Notes: generated by a model from the sequence alone, not told the origin. Numbered from the stretch's first letter, positions 53,527 through 62,247 are shown. The stretch: 64,000 nucleotides of DNA from Pseudomonas sp. Gutcm_11s (GCF_028649395.1 NZ_JAQSUW010000010.1:245014-309013), one strand, 5' to 3'. Numbers and translations are program-made.

Positions 53527-54330
53527 TCAGCCGTTCATCGGTGCCTGTGGATGCTCCAGGGCGTACAGGTAGCTGCCTTCGAGACTGTGATTGGCCTCCA
53601 CCCCGGCATAGCTGGCAGTGAAGCTCACCGGCAGCCCCAGGTGCTGGTAGAGCAGGCCATCGACCGCCGCCGCCGGCACCTCGGTCACCAGATCGCTGTC
53701 GTTGGCCACGCGGAAGGTAGTGACGCCGAGCGCGTTGTACGCGGCGGCGAAATCCGGGGAGGCCAGCCGCGGGCTGGCGAAGTTGTAGTGCTGCAGCACC
53801 TGATCCGGCCAGCGCTCGTGCAGGTCGAGCACCGCCATGCTGGACAGCGCGCAACCCAGGCTGTGCCCGCAGACCCACAGCGGGCCAGTGGGCTGCAGGC
53901 TGTCCAGCGCCGCCAAAGCCAGGTCGCGCAGCGAGGTGTAGAGCTTGAGAAAGCCGGCGTGCACCTGGCCCTGGGCATCGTCCGCCCAAGGCCAGGGTGC
54001 CTGCTCCGCATCGAGATCATCGAGCCAGTCCTGGGCCGACTCGGTGCCGCGCAGCACCAGGTAGGTCTCGCCCTGGTCATTGGCCGCGGCGAAGCCGAAG
54101 GGCTCCGACTCGTTGATGAAGTGCAGGTCGCTGAGGATGCTCCAGATCGGCTGGGAGAAACGCCAGCCCGGCAGGCTCGGCGGGGTCCAGACGAAGTCCT
54201 GGGGCCGCCGCGGGCGATCCTGGGTCTGCCACTGGCGATATTGCGCGTAGGCCTGGTCGACCAGCTGCGCACAGAGCAGCGCGCGGTCCAGAGAGAAGTT
54301 TTCGGGGAAATAGAGGGGCAGGCTGGACAT
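53527..54330 (-). CDS. Class 3 lipase family protein
   Basis: 267 aa, no signal peptide. The nucleophile elbow is VCGHSLGCALSSM (GHSLG, Ser about residue 156), with an oxyanion segment LVLRGTES and catalytic Asp/His candidates in NDSDLVTEVP and EANHSLEGSYLYAL near the C-terminus. FINESEPFGFAAANDQGETYLVLRG is typical of the Lipase_3 domain. Substrate unknown; it may be cytoplasmic or exported by a type VI-like route, which the sequence does not show. GGAGG lies upstream of the ATG. Confidence 0.88.
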   Translation of the reverse strand: MSSLPLYFPENFSLDRALLCAQLVDQAYAQYRQWQTQDRPRRPQDFVWTPPSLPGWRFSQPIWSILSDLHFINESEPFGFAAANDQGETYLVLRGTESAQDWLDDLDAEQAPWPWADDAQGQVHAGFLKLYTSLRDLALAALDSLQPTGPLWVCGHSLGCALSSMAVLDLHERWPDQVLQHYNFASPRLASPDFAAAYNALGVTTFRVANDSDLVTEVPAAAVDGLLYQHLGLPVSFTASYAGVEANHSLEGSYLYALEHPQAPMNG

Positions 54331-54515
54331 GTTCGGCCTCCTTGCCGGCGGTGGTTAAGACACTCTAGTCCAGTGACTGAATGACGCCGGCGGAGTTCAC
54401 CGCAGCCTACAAACAATCAATTTCACTGATACTTGATACGAAGAACGACCATTATTCAATCGACTCAGCCTGAGTGAAGCTGGCGCTACTCCAGCAATCT
54501 CCCAGGCAGAGCGAC

Positions 54516-54704
54516 ATGGCCAGACTCATTCGCAGACACGCAGACAGCGGCGCCCTCGCCGGCCTCGGCCTGTTCGCCATCGCAGCCAGTGTCGTGCTCG
54601 CGCTGGGTCTGAGCAGCATCGATCTGCCGCTGCAGCAGCACGGCACGCCGAACCTGGCGCAGACGCTGCAGAACCTGCTCTCGGTCATCCGGGTGAGGGG
54701 CTAG
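54516..54704 (+). CDS. Small single-helix membrane protein, unknown
   Basis: 62 aa from ATG 54516. One membrane helix (about residues 13-32, LAGLGLFAIAASVVLALGL), with positive charges before it (MARLIRRH) so probably N-in, and a short outward tail (PLQQHGTPNLAQTLQNLLSVIRVRG). An in-frame GTG at 54474 would add 14 residues. The ribosome site is weak. The gene for a small secreted protein starts 2 bases after its stop. No family recognised. Confidence 0.5.
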   Translation: MARLIRRHADSGALAGLGLFAIAASVVLALGLSSIDLPLQQHGTPNLAQTLQNLLSVIRVRG

Positions 54705-54706
54705 CC

Positions 54707-54937
54707 ATGCAGCTCTCCACACCCAGGGCGTTGTTCCTCTCGTTGTTACTGGCGCTGATCAACGGTCCGGCGCTGGCCGGCAAGGGCCAGATCTCCGGCG
54801 GCGGCGTGGCACGCACCATCGAATGCAATCAGAACATCGCGCGCTCTCTGGAACTGGACGACCAGCTCCGGCGCGGCAGCGACACACCGCCCTGCCGCGA
54901 GCCGCAGACGTTGCCGCGGCGCTTCTTCCTGGCCTAG
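54707..54937 (+). CDS. Small exported protein, unknown
   Basis: 76 aa with a signal peptide (to about residue 24, INGPALA). The mature part of about 52 residues is polar, has two cysteines (ECNQNIA, PPCREP) that could form a disulphide, and begins GKGQISGGG. The ATG follows the upstream gene by 2 bases (GAGGGGC just before), so it is co-translated with it. The stop shares CTAG with the convergent rnk stop. No family recognised. Confidence 0.55.
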   Translation: MQLSTPRALFLSLLLALINGPALAGKGQISGGGVARTIECNQNIARSLELDDQLRRGSDTPPCREPQTLPRRFFLA

Positions 54938-55341
54938 CGCTGGTAGGCGCCAGCCGCCTCGGGCTGGTACTCGACCGCCAGCAGCGTCAGCTTCAGCGGC
55001 TTGCCGGCCGGGCCCGGCCAGTCGATGTGCTGGCCGACGGACAGGCCGAGCAGCGCGCAGCCCACTGGCGCGAGGATCGAAACGCGGCCTTCGCCACCAG
55101 CGTCCTCGGGGAACACCAGGGTCAGGTGCCAGTCCTTGCCGCTGCCTTCCTCGCGGCAATGGACCCGCGAGTTCATCGTCACCACCCCCGAGGGAACCTC
55201 GTCATGGCCCACCACCTGGGCGCGCGCCAGCTCCCTTTCCAGTGCCTCGGCGGTCGGGCCGAAGTCCTCCAGGCTGTCGAGCAAGCGCTCCAGGCGCTGC
55301 AGGTCGAGACGGGTGATGGTGATCGCGGGGGTGCTGCTCAT
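54934..55341 (-). CDS. rnk: Rnk, nucleoside diphosphate kinase regulator
   Basis: 135 aa, cytoplasmic. N-terminal helical part (TITRLDLQRLERLLDSL) and a GreA/GreB-like C-terminal domain (GVVTMNSRVHCRE, VSILAPVGCALLGLSVGQHIDW). Rnk binds RNA polymerase and affects Ndk and nucleotide pools in pseudomonads. AAGGAGGAAT upstream of the ATG is a very strong ribosome site. The leader holds two hairpins, the second a good terminator (see findings). Confidence 0.93.
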   Translation of the reverse strand: MSSTPAITITRLDLQRLERLLDSLEDFGPTAEALERELARAQVVGHDEVPSGVVTMNSRVHCREEGSGKDWHLTLVFPEDAGGEGRVSILAPVGCALLGLSVGQHIDWPGPAGKPLKLTLLAVEYQPEAAGAYQR

Positions 55342-55373
55342 GGCGTGGATATTCCTCCTTGGGCCAGATAAAG

Positions 55374-55401
55374 CAAAACCCCGCCCGGAGGCAGGGTTTT
55401 G
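55374..55401 (-). terminator. Terminator in the DUF1289-rnk gap, possible attenuator
   Basis: 12-bp stem with one mismatch, CAAAACCCTGCC/GGCGGGGTTTTG on the minus strand with a TCCG loop, ending in TTTTG. It is 33 bases before the rnk ATG and about 20 before its ribosome site. A second hairpin (55409-55426, 7 bp with one G-T) lies just upstream. Confidence 0.7.
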
Positions 55402-55461
55402 ATCGGTTGGTCAGCTTCAGCCGACCCTACCACAAGCCCATCAATAAGCAAGACCGCCCGG

Positions 55462-55677
55462 TCAAGCACGGCCCGGCGACGCCTGCTGGCGCCCTTGCGC
55501 GGCCTGGCAGATCTGCCGGCGCCGGCCGTTGTCCGCCTTGCCCCATTCGAGGATCTCGGCCAGCGAGCGGCCGCAGCCCAGGCAGATGTCCTGATCGTTC
55601 AGGCAGCACTGCCGGCGGCAGGGCGACTCGACGGCCTCAGAGCTCGTCGAACTCGAGGTCTTCACCGGCCTGCTCAC
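55462..55677 (-). CDS. DUF1289 small cysteine-rich protein
   Basis: 71 aa from GTG 55677. The conserved DUF1289 core ESPCRRQCCLNDQDICLGCGRSLAEILEW (residues 17-45) contains five cysteines, likely a zinc-binding knuckle (inference). Its 5' end overlaps cyaY by 41 bases; the frame allows no start after the cyaY stop that keeps the core intact, so the overlap is real or the start is slightly later. Function unknown. Confidence 0.75.
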   Translation of the reverse strand: MSRPVKTSSSTSSEAVESPCRRQCCLNDQDICLGCGRSLAEILEWGKADNGRRRQICQAAQGRQQASPGRA

Positions 55678-55969
55678 GGGTCACCCGGTTCAGCAGCTCG
55701 CCCAGCGGCTCCTCGCTGGTGTCGCAGATCCACAGTGCCTGGGCTTCGTCGTAGTCGAAGTGGAAGCCACCGGAGCGGGCCGCGACCCACAGCTGGCGCA
55801 GCGCTTCCTGGCGGCTGAGGATCACCTGGGTGCCGTTCTCGAAGCGCACGGTGAGCACGCCGGCGGAGTTCTCCAGATCGAGGTCCAGATCGCTGTCGTC
55901 GAAAATGTCTTCCACGGCCTGCTGGGCGGCATCGACCAGATCGTGGAAACGGGCTTCGCTCAAACTCAT
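55637..55969 (-). CDS. cyaY: CyaY, bacterial frataxin
   Basis: 110 aa, cytoplasmic iron-binding modulator of Fe-S cluster assembly. The frataxin pattern is clear: SEARFHDLVDAAQQAVEDIFDDSDLDLDLENSAG with the acidic ridge, VLTVRFENGTQVILSRQEALRQLWVAARSGGFHF and WICDTSEEPLGELLNR. It lies 10 bases from the AraC-family gene on the same strand and overlaps the DUF1289 gene. Confidence 0.95.
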   Translation of the reverse strand: MSLSEARFHDLVDAAQQAVEDIFDDSDLDLDLENSAGVLTVRFENGTQVILSRQEALRQLWVAARSGGFHFDYDEAQALWICDTSEEPLGELLNRVTREQAGEDLEFDEL

Positions 55970-55979
55970 AACAGCATCC

Positions 55980-57032
55980 TCAGGAATGGGGGGCGGAATC
56001 TAACAGACTTTGCCGGTAGGCGCCGGGACTCTGCCCCGTCCAGCGGCGGAAGGCGCGAGCCAGCGAGCCGGCCTCGCTGAAGCCGACCAGGAAGGCGATC
56101 TCCGCCAGTTCCAGCGCCGGGTCGCGCAGGTAGTGCAGCACCAGCTGCTGGCGGGTCTCGTCGAGTAGCTCGCTGAACGATAGACCGCCCTCGCGCAGGC
56201 GCCGTTGCAGGGTGCGCGCGCTGAGGTCGAGGGTCTGCGCCAAGCGCTCCAGGTCAGCGCCCTGCTCCGGAAGCTGGCGCGCCAGTTCGCGGCGCGCGCG
56301 GTCGAGCACGCTGTGGCCCTGGTTGAGCTGGCCGAGCAGACGGTCGGCGTGCGCATCGAGCAGCTGGCGCAGTTGTGCGTCGGCCTGGCCCAGCGGCGTG
56401 GCCAGCAGGCGCTTGGGGAACACCAGGGCATTGTCGGCCTGGCCGAACAGCACCGGGCAGCCGAAGATGCGCTCGTGCTCCGAGATATCGGCCGGCGCCG
56501 CATGCTGGAAGCGCACCTCGGTGGGCGGAATCTGCAGGCCGGTGATCCAGCGGCCGAAGGTCAGCCAGCCGGCCAGGGTCTCCTCGCTGTGCTGGCGCTG
56601 CTGCTCGAGCACCAGCGGCTCCCAGCTGTGCGCCACCTGCGGCTCCAGGCCGTCACGCGGTGGCTCCTCGTCCAGGTCGACGCGCCCCAGGTTGCCCACC
56701 AGCGCAGCATAACGGGCCTGGCGATGCAGGGCGTCGGCCAGGGTCGCGCAACTCATGATCAGGTAGCCGAGCACGCCGTAGTAGCCGGGGCGCATGGCCT
56801 CGCCCAGGTGCAGGCCGAGGTGGCTGTCGCCGGTCAGGCGCACGCCCTCGCCCAGCAACTCGAGATAGGTGCTGACGGCGATGCGCTGGTCACGCTGGGC
56901 CAGGATGCTCGGGCTCAGCTGGACCTTGGCCAGCAGCGTTTCGCTGGCGAAACCCTGGCGGGCGAGATAGTCCAGCAGGCCCTGCAGGTAGGCGACCGAG
57001 ACCGAGCTGGCGAGTGTGGCGGGGGCGTCCAT
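55980..57032 (-). CDS. AraC-family transcriptional regulator
   Basis: 350 aa. The N-terminal 200 residues resemble the arabinose-binding-like domain (PF12625 type) used by OruR/ArgR-like pseudomonad regulators: LLDYLARQGFASETLLAKV, GYYGVLGYLIMSCATLADAL. The C-terminal AraC double HTH (about 250-345) has LERLAQTLDLSARTLQRRLREGG and LAEIAFLVGFSEAGSLARAFRRWTGQSP. Regulated target unknown; it is a plausible insertion between cyaY and lptM, neighbours in enterics. It diverges from lptM. Confidence 0.9.
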   Translation of the reverse strand: MDAPATLASSVSVAYLQGLLDYLARQGFASETLLAKVQLSPSILAQRDQRIAVSTYLELLGEGVRLTGDSHLGLHLGEAMRPGYYGVLGYLIMSCATLADALHRQARYAALVGNLGRVDLDEEPPRDGLEPQVAHSWEPLVLEQQRQHSEETLAGWLTFGRWITGLQIPPTEVRFQHAAPADISEHERIFGCPVLFGQADNALVFPKRLLATPLGQADAQLRQLLDAHADRLLGQLNQGHSVLDRARRELARQLPEQGADLERLAQTLDLSARTLQRRLREGGLSFSELLDETRQQLVLHYLRDPALELAEIAFLVGFSEAGSLARAFRRWTGQSPGAYRQSLLDSAPHS

Positions 57033-57131
57033 CGGGGCTCCGTTTTTTTCGCCATGCTAGCCGCAAACGCCCCGCTGCGGGCAAGCCCGAGACGCCAGCC
57101 GGACGGTCCCGGCGGGCCCGCCGGGCGTACA

Positions 57132-57167
57132 TAGGCAAGGCGACAGGGGGTCGGTATACTCCGACCC
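57132..57167 (+). promoter_or_regulatory. Promoter of the lptM-lysA-dapF operon with a dyad on the -10
   Basis: -35 TAGGCA (57132-57137), 17-base spacer, -10 TATACT (57155-57160). Perfect 7-bp arms GGGTCGG (57148-57154) and CCGACCC (57161-57167) flank the -10 exactly. The transcript would begin near 57167, 28 bases before the lptM ATG. Confidence 0.55.
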
Positions 57168-57194
57168 ATTCTCGTTTTCGCAAAGGATTCCACC

Positions 57195-57332
57195 ATGAAG
57201 CGCCTGCTGCTGCCCTTCATCGCGCTCGCCGTGCTCACTGCCGCCCTCACCGGCTGCGGTCAGAAAGGTCCGCTGTATCACCCGGACGACCAGAAGACCT
57301 CGGAAAAACGCGACAAAGACGTCTTCCTCTAA
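57195..57332 (+). CDS. lptM: LptM/LppL-type small lipoprotein
   Basis: 45 aa, easily missed. Lipoprotein signal peptide with lobe-box LTAALTGCGQKGPLY; Cys21 is lipidated, and the GCGQKGPLYHP segment is the hallmark of the YifL/LptM/LppL family. E. coli LptM assists oxidative maturation of the LptD LPS translocon. AAAGGA precedes the ATG. Its position just upstream of lysA-dapF matches lppL in P. aeruginosa and yifL in E. coli. Confidence 0.9.
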   Translation: MKRLLLPFIALAVLTAALTGCGQKGPLYHPDDQKTSEKRDKDVFL

Positions 57333-57341
57333 GGGGGTTCC

Positions 57342-58589
57342 ATGCAAGCCTTTACCAGCCGCGACGGGCAACTGTTCGCGGAAGGCGTGGCCCTGTCCGC
57401 CATCGCCGAACGCTTCGGCACGCCCACCTACGTCTACTCGCGCGCCCACATCGAGGCGCAGTTCCGCGCCTATGCCGATGCTTTGGCCGGCATGCCGCAT
57501 CTGGTCTGCTTCGCGGTCAAGGCCAACTCCAACCTCGGCGTGCTGAACGTCCTGGCCCGCCTCGGCGCCGGCTTCGACATCGTCTCGCGCGGTGAACTGG
57601 AGCGCGTGCTGGCCGCCGGTGGCGACGCCGCCAAGATCGTCTTCTCCGGCGTCGGCAAGACCCGCGACGACATGCGCCGCGCCCTCGAAGTGGGCGTGCA
57701 CTGCTTCAACGTCGAGTCGGTGGACGAGCTGGAGCGCCTACAGATCGTCGCCGCGGAAGTCGGCAAGACCGCCAGCATCTCGCTGCGGGTCAACCCGGAC
57801 GTGGACGCCGGCACCCACCCGTACATCTCCACCGGCCTGAAGGAAAACAAGTTCGGCATCGACATCGAGCAGGCGCCCGCGGTGTATGCCCGCGCCGCCC
57901 AGCTGCCGAACCTGAAGATCGTCGGCGTGGACTGCCACATCGGCTCCCAGCTGACCAGCCTGCCGCCGTTCCTCGACGCCCTCGAGCGCCTGCTGCTGCT
58001 GGTCGACCAGTTGGCCGCGCAAGGCATCCAGATCAAGCATCTGGACCTCGGTGGCGGCCTCGGCGTGCAGTACCGTGACGAGCAGCCGCCGCTGGCCGGC
58101 GACTACATCGCCGCCGTGCGCGAGCGCCTCAAGGGCCGCGAGCTGGCCCTGGTGTTCGAACCGGGCCGCTCCATCGTCGCCAACGCCGGCGTACTGCTGA
58201 CCCGCGTGGAATACCTCAAGCACACCGCGCACAAGGACTTCGCCATCATCGATGCGGCCATGAACGACCTGATCCGCCCGGCGCTGTACCAGGCCTGGAT
58301 GGACGTCACCCCGGTGCAGCCGCGCCAGGGCGAGGCACGCAACTATGACCTGGTCGGGCCGATCTGCGAGACCGGCGACTTCCTGGCCAAGAACCGCGAG
58401 CTGGTCCTGGCCGAAGGCGACCTGCTGGCCGTGCGTTCGGCCGGTGCCTACGGCTTCGTCATGAGTTCCAACTACAACACCCGCGGCCGCGCCGCCGAGG
58501 TGCTGGTGGATGGCGAGCAGACCTTCGAGGTGCGCCGCCGCGAGACCATCGAGGAACTCTACGCCGGCGAAAGCCTGCTGCCGCAGTGA
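57342..58589 (+). CDS. lysA: Diaminopimelate decarboxylase
   Basis: PLP enzyme converting meso-diaminopimelate to lysine; 415 aa. The PLP lysine is Lys60 in CFAVKANSN. Other signatures are [10 protein letters not shown], the glycine-rich phosphate site [23 protein letters not shown] and [16 protein letters not shown]. The gene follows lptM by 9 bases and precedes dapF by 10. It uses the product of DapF, so the two adjacent genes act in sequence in the lysine pathway. Confidence 0.97.
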   Translation: MQAFTSRDGQLFAEGVALSAIAERFGTPTYVYSRAHIEAQFRAYADALAGMPHLVCFAVKANSNLGVLNVLARLGAGFDIVSRGELERVLAAGGDAAKIVFSGVGKTRDDMRRALEVGVHCFNVESVDELERLQIVAAEVGKTASISLRVNPDVDAGTHPYISTGLKENKFGIDIEQAPAVYARAAQLPNLKIVGVDCHIGSQLTSLPPFLDALERLLLLVDQLAAQGIQIKHLDLGGGLGVQYRDEQPPLAGDYIAAVRERLKGRELALVFEPGRSIVANAGVLLTRVEYLKHTAHKDFAIIDAAMNDLIRPALYQAWMDVTPVQPRQGEARNYDLVGPICETGDFLAKNRELVLAEGDLLAVRSAGAYGFVMSSNYNTRGRAAEVLVDGEQTFEVRRRETIEELYAGESLLPQ

Positions 58590-58599
58590 GGGCGCGATC

Positions 58600-59430
58600 A
58601 TGCTATTGCGCTTCACCAAGATGCACGGCCTCGGCAACGACTTCATGGTCCTCGACCTGATCAGCCAGCACGCGCACATCCAGCCCAAGCACGCCAAGGC
58701 GTGGGGCGATCGCCACACCGGCGTCGGCTTCGACCAGCTGTTGCTGGTGGAAGCGCCGACCAGCCCGGACGTGGACTTCCGCTACCGCATCTTCAACTCC
58801 GATGGTTCGGAAGTGGAGCAGTGCGGCAACGGCGCACGCTGCTTCGCCCGCTTCGTGGTGGACAAACGCCTGACTGTGAAGAAGCAGATCCGCGTCGAGA
58901 CCAAGGGCGGCATCATCGAGCTCAACCTGCGCCCGGACGGCCAGGTGGTGGTCGACATGGGTGCGCCGCGCCTGAACCCGGCGCAGATTCCGTTCCAGGC
59001 CGAAACCGAGGCGCTGAGCTATGCGGTCGAGGTGGACGGACAGAGCCATGAGCTGGCCGCCGTATCCATGGGCAACCCACACGCCGTGTTGCGCGTCGAT
59101 AACGTCGACAGCGCGCTGGTGCACAGCCTCGGGCCCAAGCTGGAACACCATCCGCGCTTCCCGCAGCGGGTCAACGTCGGCTTCCTGCAGGTCATCGACC
59201 GCCAGCAGGCGCGCCTGCGCGTGTGGGAACGTGGTGCCGGCGAGACCCAGGCCTGCGGCACCGGCGCCTGCGCCGCCGCCGTAGCCGCGATTCGCCAGGG
59301 CTGGATGGATTCGCCGGTGCAGCTGGAACTGCCGGGCGGCAAGTTGTCCATCGAGTGGGCAGGGCCCGGCCAGCCGGTTATGATGACCGGACCCGCCGTT
59401 CGCGTGTACGAAGGACAGGTTCGTCTATGA
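58600..59430 (+). CDS. dapF: Diaminopimelate epimerase
   Basis: Interconverts LL- and meso-diaminopimelate, for lysine and peptidoglycan; 276 aa, the expected size. The two active-site cysteines are Cys75 in [10 protein letters not shown] and the one in [11 protein letters not shown] (about residue 221). N-terminal [14 protein letters not shown] is diagnostic. Start ATG 58600 gives the family length; the longer in-frame start overlaps lysA. Its stop overlaps the DUF484 start (ATGA). Confidence 0.97.
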   Translation: MLLRFTKMHGLGNDFMVLDLISQHAHIQPKHAKAWGDRHTGVGFDQLLLVEAPTSPDVDFRYRIFNSDGSEVEQCGNGARCFARFVVDKRLTVKKQIRVETKGGIIELNLRPDGQVVVDMGAPRLNPAQIPFQAETEALSYAVEVDGQSHELAAVSMGNPHAVLRVDNVDSALVHSLGPKLEHHPRFPQRVNVGFLQVIDRQQARLRVWERGAGETQACGTGACAAAVAAIRQGWMDSPVQLELPGGKLSIEWAGPGQPVMMTGPAVRVYEGQVRL

Positions 59431-60122
59431 GTGATCAGGATCAGCTCGTGCAACTCGACTCCGAGAGCGTCGCCGCCTACCTGCGGCAGCACCCGGAATT
59501 CTTCGTCGATCATGACGAACTGATCCCAGAGTTGCGCATCCCGCACCAGCCCGGTGAAGCCGTGTCGCTGGTGGAGCGCCAGGTCAAACTGCTGCGCGAG
59601 CGCAACATCGAGATGCGCCATCGCCTGTCGCAGCTGATGGATGTGGCCCGCGACAACGACCGCCTGTTCGACAAGACCCGCCGCCTGGTGCTCGACCTGC
59701 TCGACGCCACCAGCCTGGAAGAGGTCATTGGCGCGGTGGAAGACAGCCTGCGCCACGAGTTCCAGGTGCCCTTCGTCAGCCTGATCCTGTTCAGCGAGAC
59801 GCCGCTGGGCGTGGGCCGCTCGGTCAGCTCGGCCGAGGCCCACCAGGCCATCGGCGGCCTGCTCGGCGGTGGCAAGACCACCTGTGGCGTACTGCGCCCC
59901 AACGAGCTGGAGTTCCTCTTCGGTGCTGACGAGTTCGCCCAGGTCGGCTCGGCCGCGGTGGTCAGCCTCAGCCATCAGGGCCTGCACGGCGTGCTCGCCA
60001 TCGGCAGCCCGGACCCGCAGCACTACAAGAGCAGCCTCGGCACCCTGTTCCTCGGCTACGTTGCCGAAGTACTGGCCCGCGTACTGCCGCGCTTCGCCGC
60101 GCCACTGCGCTCGGTACGCTGA
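59427..60122 (+). CDS. DUF484 family protein (YigA type)
   Basis: 231 aa. The N-terminal [26 protein letters not shown] and a coiled coil ([34 protein letters not shown]), then a GAF-like domain (about 85-225). It is conserved next to xerC in many gammaproteobacteria; E. coli YigA occupies the same place. Function unknown. Coupled to dapF by a 4-base overlap. Confidence 0.92.
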   Translation: MSDQDQLVQLDSESVAAYLRQHPEFFVDHDELIPELRIPHQPGEAVSLVERQVKLLRERNIEMRHRLSQLMDVARDNDRLFDKTRRLVLDLLDATSLEEVIGAVEDSLRHEFQVPFVSLILFSETPLGVGRSVSSAEAHQAIGGLLGGGKTTCGVLRPNELEFLFGADEFAQVGSAAVVSLSHQGLHGVLAIGSPDPQHYKSSLGTLFLGYVAEVLARVLPRFAAPLRSVR

Positions 60123-60166
60123 TCCCGGGCCGTTCGCGGCCCACCCCGTCGTCTGCCGGAGTCGCC

Positions 60167-61063
60167 ATGCAGAGCAGCCTCGACGCCTTCCTCGATCACC
60201 TGCGCCGCGAGCGCCAGGTCTCCGTGCACACCCTCGACGGCTACCGCCGCGATCTGCTCAAGGTGCTCGCCCTGTGCGAGAAGCACGGCATAGCCAGCTG
60301 GGACGCCCTGGATACCCGCAGCCTGCGCAGCATGGTTGCGCGCCTGCATGGCCTGGGGCAGTCCAGCCGCTCGCTGGCGCGCCTGCTCTCGGCGGTGCGC
60401 GGTTTCTACCAGTACCTGAACCGCGAAGGCCTGTGCCGGCATGACCCGGCCAACGGTCTGTCCGCCCCCAAGGGCGAACGCCGCCTGCCGCGCGCGCTGG
60501 ATGCCGACCGTACGGCGCAGCTGCTCGACGGCGGCGTGGAGGATGACTTCATCGCCCGTCGCGACCAGGCCATGCTCGAGCTCTTCTATTCCTCCGGCCT
60601 GCGCCTGTCCGAGCTGGTCGGGCTCGACCTCGCCGGCCTCGACCTGCCCGCCGGCCTGGTGCGCGTGCGCGGCAAGGGCAACAAGGCGCGCGAGCTGCCG
60701 GTCGGGCGCAAGGCCCGCGAGGCCATGGAGGCCTGGCTGCCACTGCGTGCCCTGGCCAACCCGGTGGACGGCGCGGTATTCGTCAGTCGCCAGGGCAAGC
60801 GCCTGAGTCCGCGGGCCATCCAGCTGCGGGTGCGCGAGGCCGGCGTACGCGAGCTGGGCCAGCACCTGCACCCGCACATGCTCAGGCACTCCTTCGCCAG
60901 CCACATGCTGGAGTCGTCGCAGGACCTGCGCGCCGTGCAGGAGCTGCTCGGCCACGCCGATATCGCCACCACACAGATCTACACCCACCTGGACTTCCAG
61001 CACCTGGCCAAGGTGTACGACGGCGCCCACCCGCGCGCCAAGCGCAAGAGCGAGACCCCATGA
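60167..61063 (+). CDS. xerC: Tyrosine recombinase XerC
   Basis: Resolves chromosome dimers at dif with XerD; 298 aa. The catalytic set is complete: Arg146 ([11 protein letters not shown]), Lys170 (RGKGNK), His237-x-x-Arg240 ([14 protein letters not shown]), His263 ([15 protein letters not shown]) and Tyr272. N-terminal SAM-like core-binding domain at residues 1-95. The position after dapF-DUF484 and before the HAD gene is that of xerC in enterics, not xerD. The stop overlaps the HAD start. Confidence 0.96.
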   Translation: MQSSLDAFLDHLRRERQVSVHTLDGYRRDLLKVLALCEKHGIASWDALDTRSLRSMVARLHGLGQSSRSLARLLSAVRGFYQYLNREGLCRHDPANGLSAPKGERRLPRALDADRTAQLLDGGVEDDFIARRDQAMLELFYSSGLRLSELVGLDLAGLDLPAGLVRVRGKGNKARELPVGRKAREAMEAWLPLRALANPVDGAVFVSRQGKRLSPRAIQLRVREAGVRELGQHLHPHMLRHSFASHMLESSQDLRAVQELLGHADIATTQIYTHLDFQHLAKVYDGAHPRAKRKSETP

Positions 61064-61755
61064 GCATCCGCCTGATCACCTTCGACCTCGACGACACCCT
61101 GTGGGACGTGGCGCCGGTGATGCACGGCGCCGAAGCCGCCCTGCGCGACTGGCTGGCCGTCGAGGCGCCGCGCCTGGGACCGGTGCCGATCGAGCACCTG
61201 TGGGCGATCCGCGCGCGCCTGCTGGACGCCGACCCAGGCCTCAGGCACCGTCTCAGCGAGCTGCGCCGACGCATCCTGTTCCACGCCCTGGAAGACGCCG
61301 GATACGCCCACGGCGAGGCGGACGAACTGGCCGAGCAGGGCTTCCAGGTGTTCCTCGCCGCACGCCACCAGGTACAGCTGTTTCCCGAAGTGCACCCGAC
61401 CCTGGAACGCCTGGCGCTGCGCTACACCCTCGGGGTGATCACCAACGGCAATGCCGACGTGCGCCGCCTGGGCCTGGCCGACTACTTCCGCTTCGCCCTG
61501 TGCGCCGAGGAGCTGGGCATCGGCAAGCCCGATCCGCATCCCTTCAACACCGCCCTGCAGCGCGCCGGCATGCAGGCGGCGCAGGCGGTGCATATCGGCG
61601 ACCATCCGAGCGACGACATCGCCGGGGCCAAGTCCGCCGGCCTGCGCGCCATCTGGTTCAACCCGCTGGGCAAGGACTGGAGCGGCGAGACTGCGCCGGA
61701 CGCCCAGATCCGCAGCCTGGCCGAGCTGCCGGCCGTACTGGAGCGCTGGGACTGA
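61060..61755 (+). CDS. YigB-type HAD hydrolase
   Basis: 231 aa. HAD motif [14 protein letters not shown] (Asp10 and Asp12), motif [15 protein letters not shown], motif III Lys in [16 protein letters not shown] and motif [20 protein letters not shown]. coli YigB is a broad phosphatase that acts on FMN among others; the substrate here is inferred only from similarity. Overlaps xerC by 4 bases and is followed by a strong terminator, so it closes the lptM-to-HAD transcript. Confidence 0.92.
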   Translation: MSIRLITFDLDDTLWDVAPVMHGAEAALRDWLAVEAPRLGPVPIEHLWAIRARLLDADPGLRHRLSELRRRILFHALEDAGYAHGEADELAEQGFQVFLAARHQVQLFPEVHPTLERLALRYTLGVITNGNADVRRLGLADYFRFALCAEELGIGKPDPHPFNTALQRAGMQAAQAVHIGDHPSDDIAGAKSAGLRAIWFNPLGKDWSGETAPDAQIRSLAELPAVLERWD

Positions 61756-61780
61756 ACCCAGCGTAGCGCTGCCGGAGAAA

Positions 61781-61812
61781 TGAAAAAGCCCGCCGATTGG
61801 CGGGCTTTTTCA
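61781..61812. terminator. Bidirectional rho-independent terminator
   Basis: Perfect 14-bp stem TGAAAAAGCCCGCC/GGCGGGCTTTTTCA with a GATT loop, between the convergent HAD and sutA genes. Confidence 0.94.
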
Positions 61813-61827
61813 TGGCGGCGACCGTCC

Positions 61828-62154
61828 TCAGATGGGGCGGCTGCCGTACTTGCTGTCTGGCTTCTTGGGCGGATCGGCGACCACGTTGGGCTCGATCTCC
61901 TGCACGGCGCCACCGCGCGAAAGGAACTCTTCCATGGCCTTGGCCAGGGCGTCGCGCTCCTTCTGCTTGGCTTCAACGCTCGGCAGTTCATCGACATCGT
62001 CAGCGGCCTTGGCCTTCTTGCCGGACTTGCCGGAAGGGGCCGCGGACTCGCCATCGTCCTCTTCGGCATCGCCGTCATCGGCCGCCGCCAGCTCCTCGCC
62101 TTCGTCCTCGTCGCCAGCTTCGAGTTCGTCTTGTTCCAGTTCTTCGTCGCTCAT
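61828..62154 (-). CDS. sutA: SutA, RNA polymerase-binding regulator of slow growth
   Basis: 108 aa. Very acidic disordered N-terminus (MSDEELEQDELEAGDEDEGE...), then a Lys-rich linker, a central helix (AKQKERDALAKAMEEFLSRGG) and a conserved C-terminal tail (VQEIEPNVV, PKKPDSKYGSRPI). This is SutA of Pseudomonas, which binds RNA polymerase and raises expression of ribosomal and maintenance genes during dormancy-like slow growth. The promoter at 62187-62214 carries a dyad. GAGG lies 8 bases before the ATG. It lies near yjbQ and amtB, as in P. aeruginosa. Confidence 0.92.
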   Translation of the reverse strand: MSDEELEQDELEAGDEDEGEELAAADDGDAEEDDGESAAPSGKSGKKAKAADDVDELPSVEAKQKERDALAKAMEEFLSRGGAVQEIEPNVVADPPKKPDSKYGSRPI

Positions 62155-62186
62155 GTTCTACCTCATGACTTGCGCAAAGCAGGTTA

Positions 62187-62225
62187 CTTATAGCCCAGCG
62201 GCACGCATTGCAAAAATGCCGCTGG
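62187..62225 (-). promoter_or_regulatory. sutA promoter with an inverted repeat across the -35
   Basis: Minus-strand -10 TATAAG (62187-62192) and -35 TTTGCA (62209-62214), 16-base spacing. Perfect 9-bp arms CCAGCGGCA (62195-62203) and TGCCGCTGG (62217-62225), spacer 13, bracket the -35. Not a terminator: the A/T-run is on the wrong side. Confidence 0.5.
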
Positions 62226-62247
62226 AAAAAATTCTTTACCCTCGGGA

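Noticed and set aside
54400..54450. Possible ANR/FNR box (ATCAA and TTGAT half-sites)
   Set aside because: The half-sites are in the wrong order and spacing for TTGAT-N4-ATCAA.
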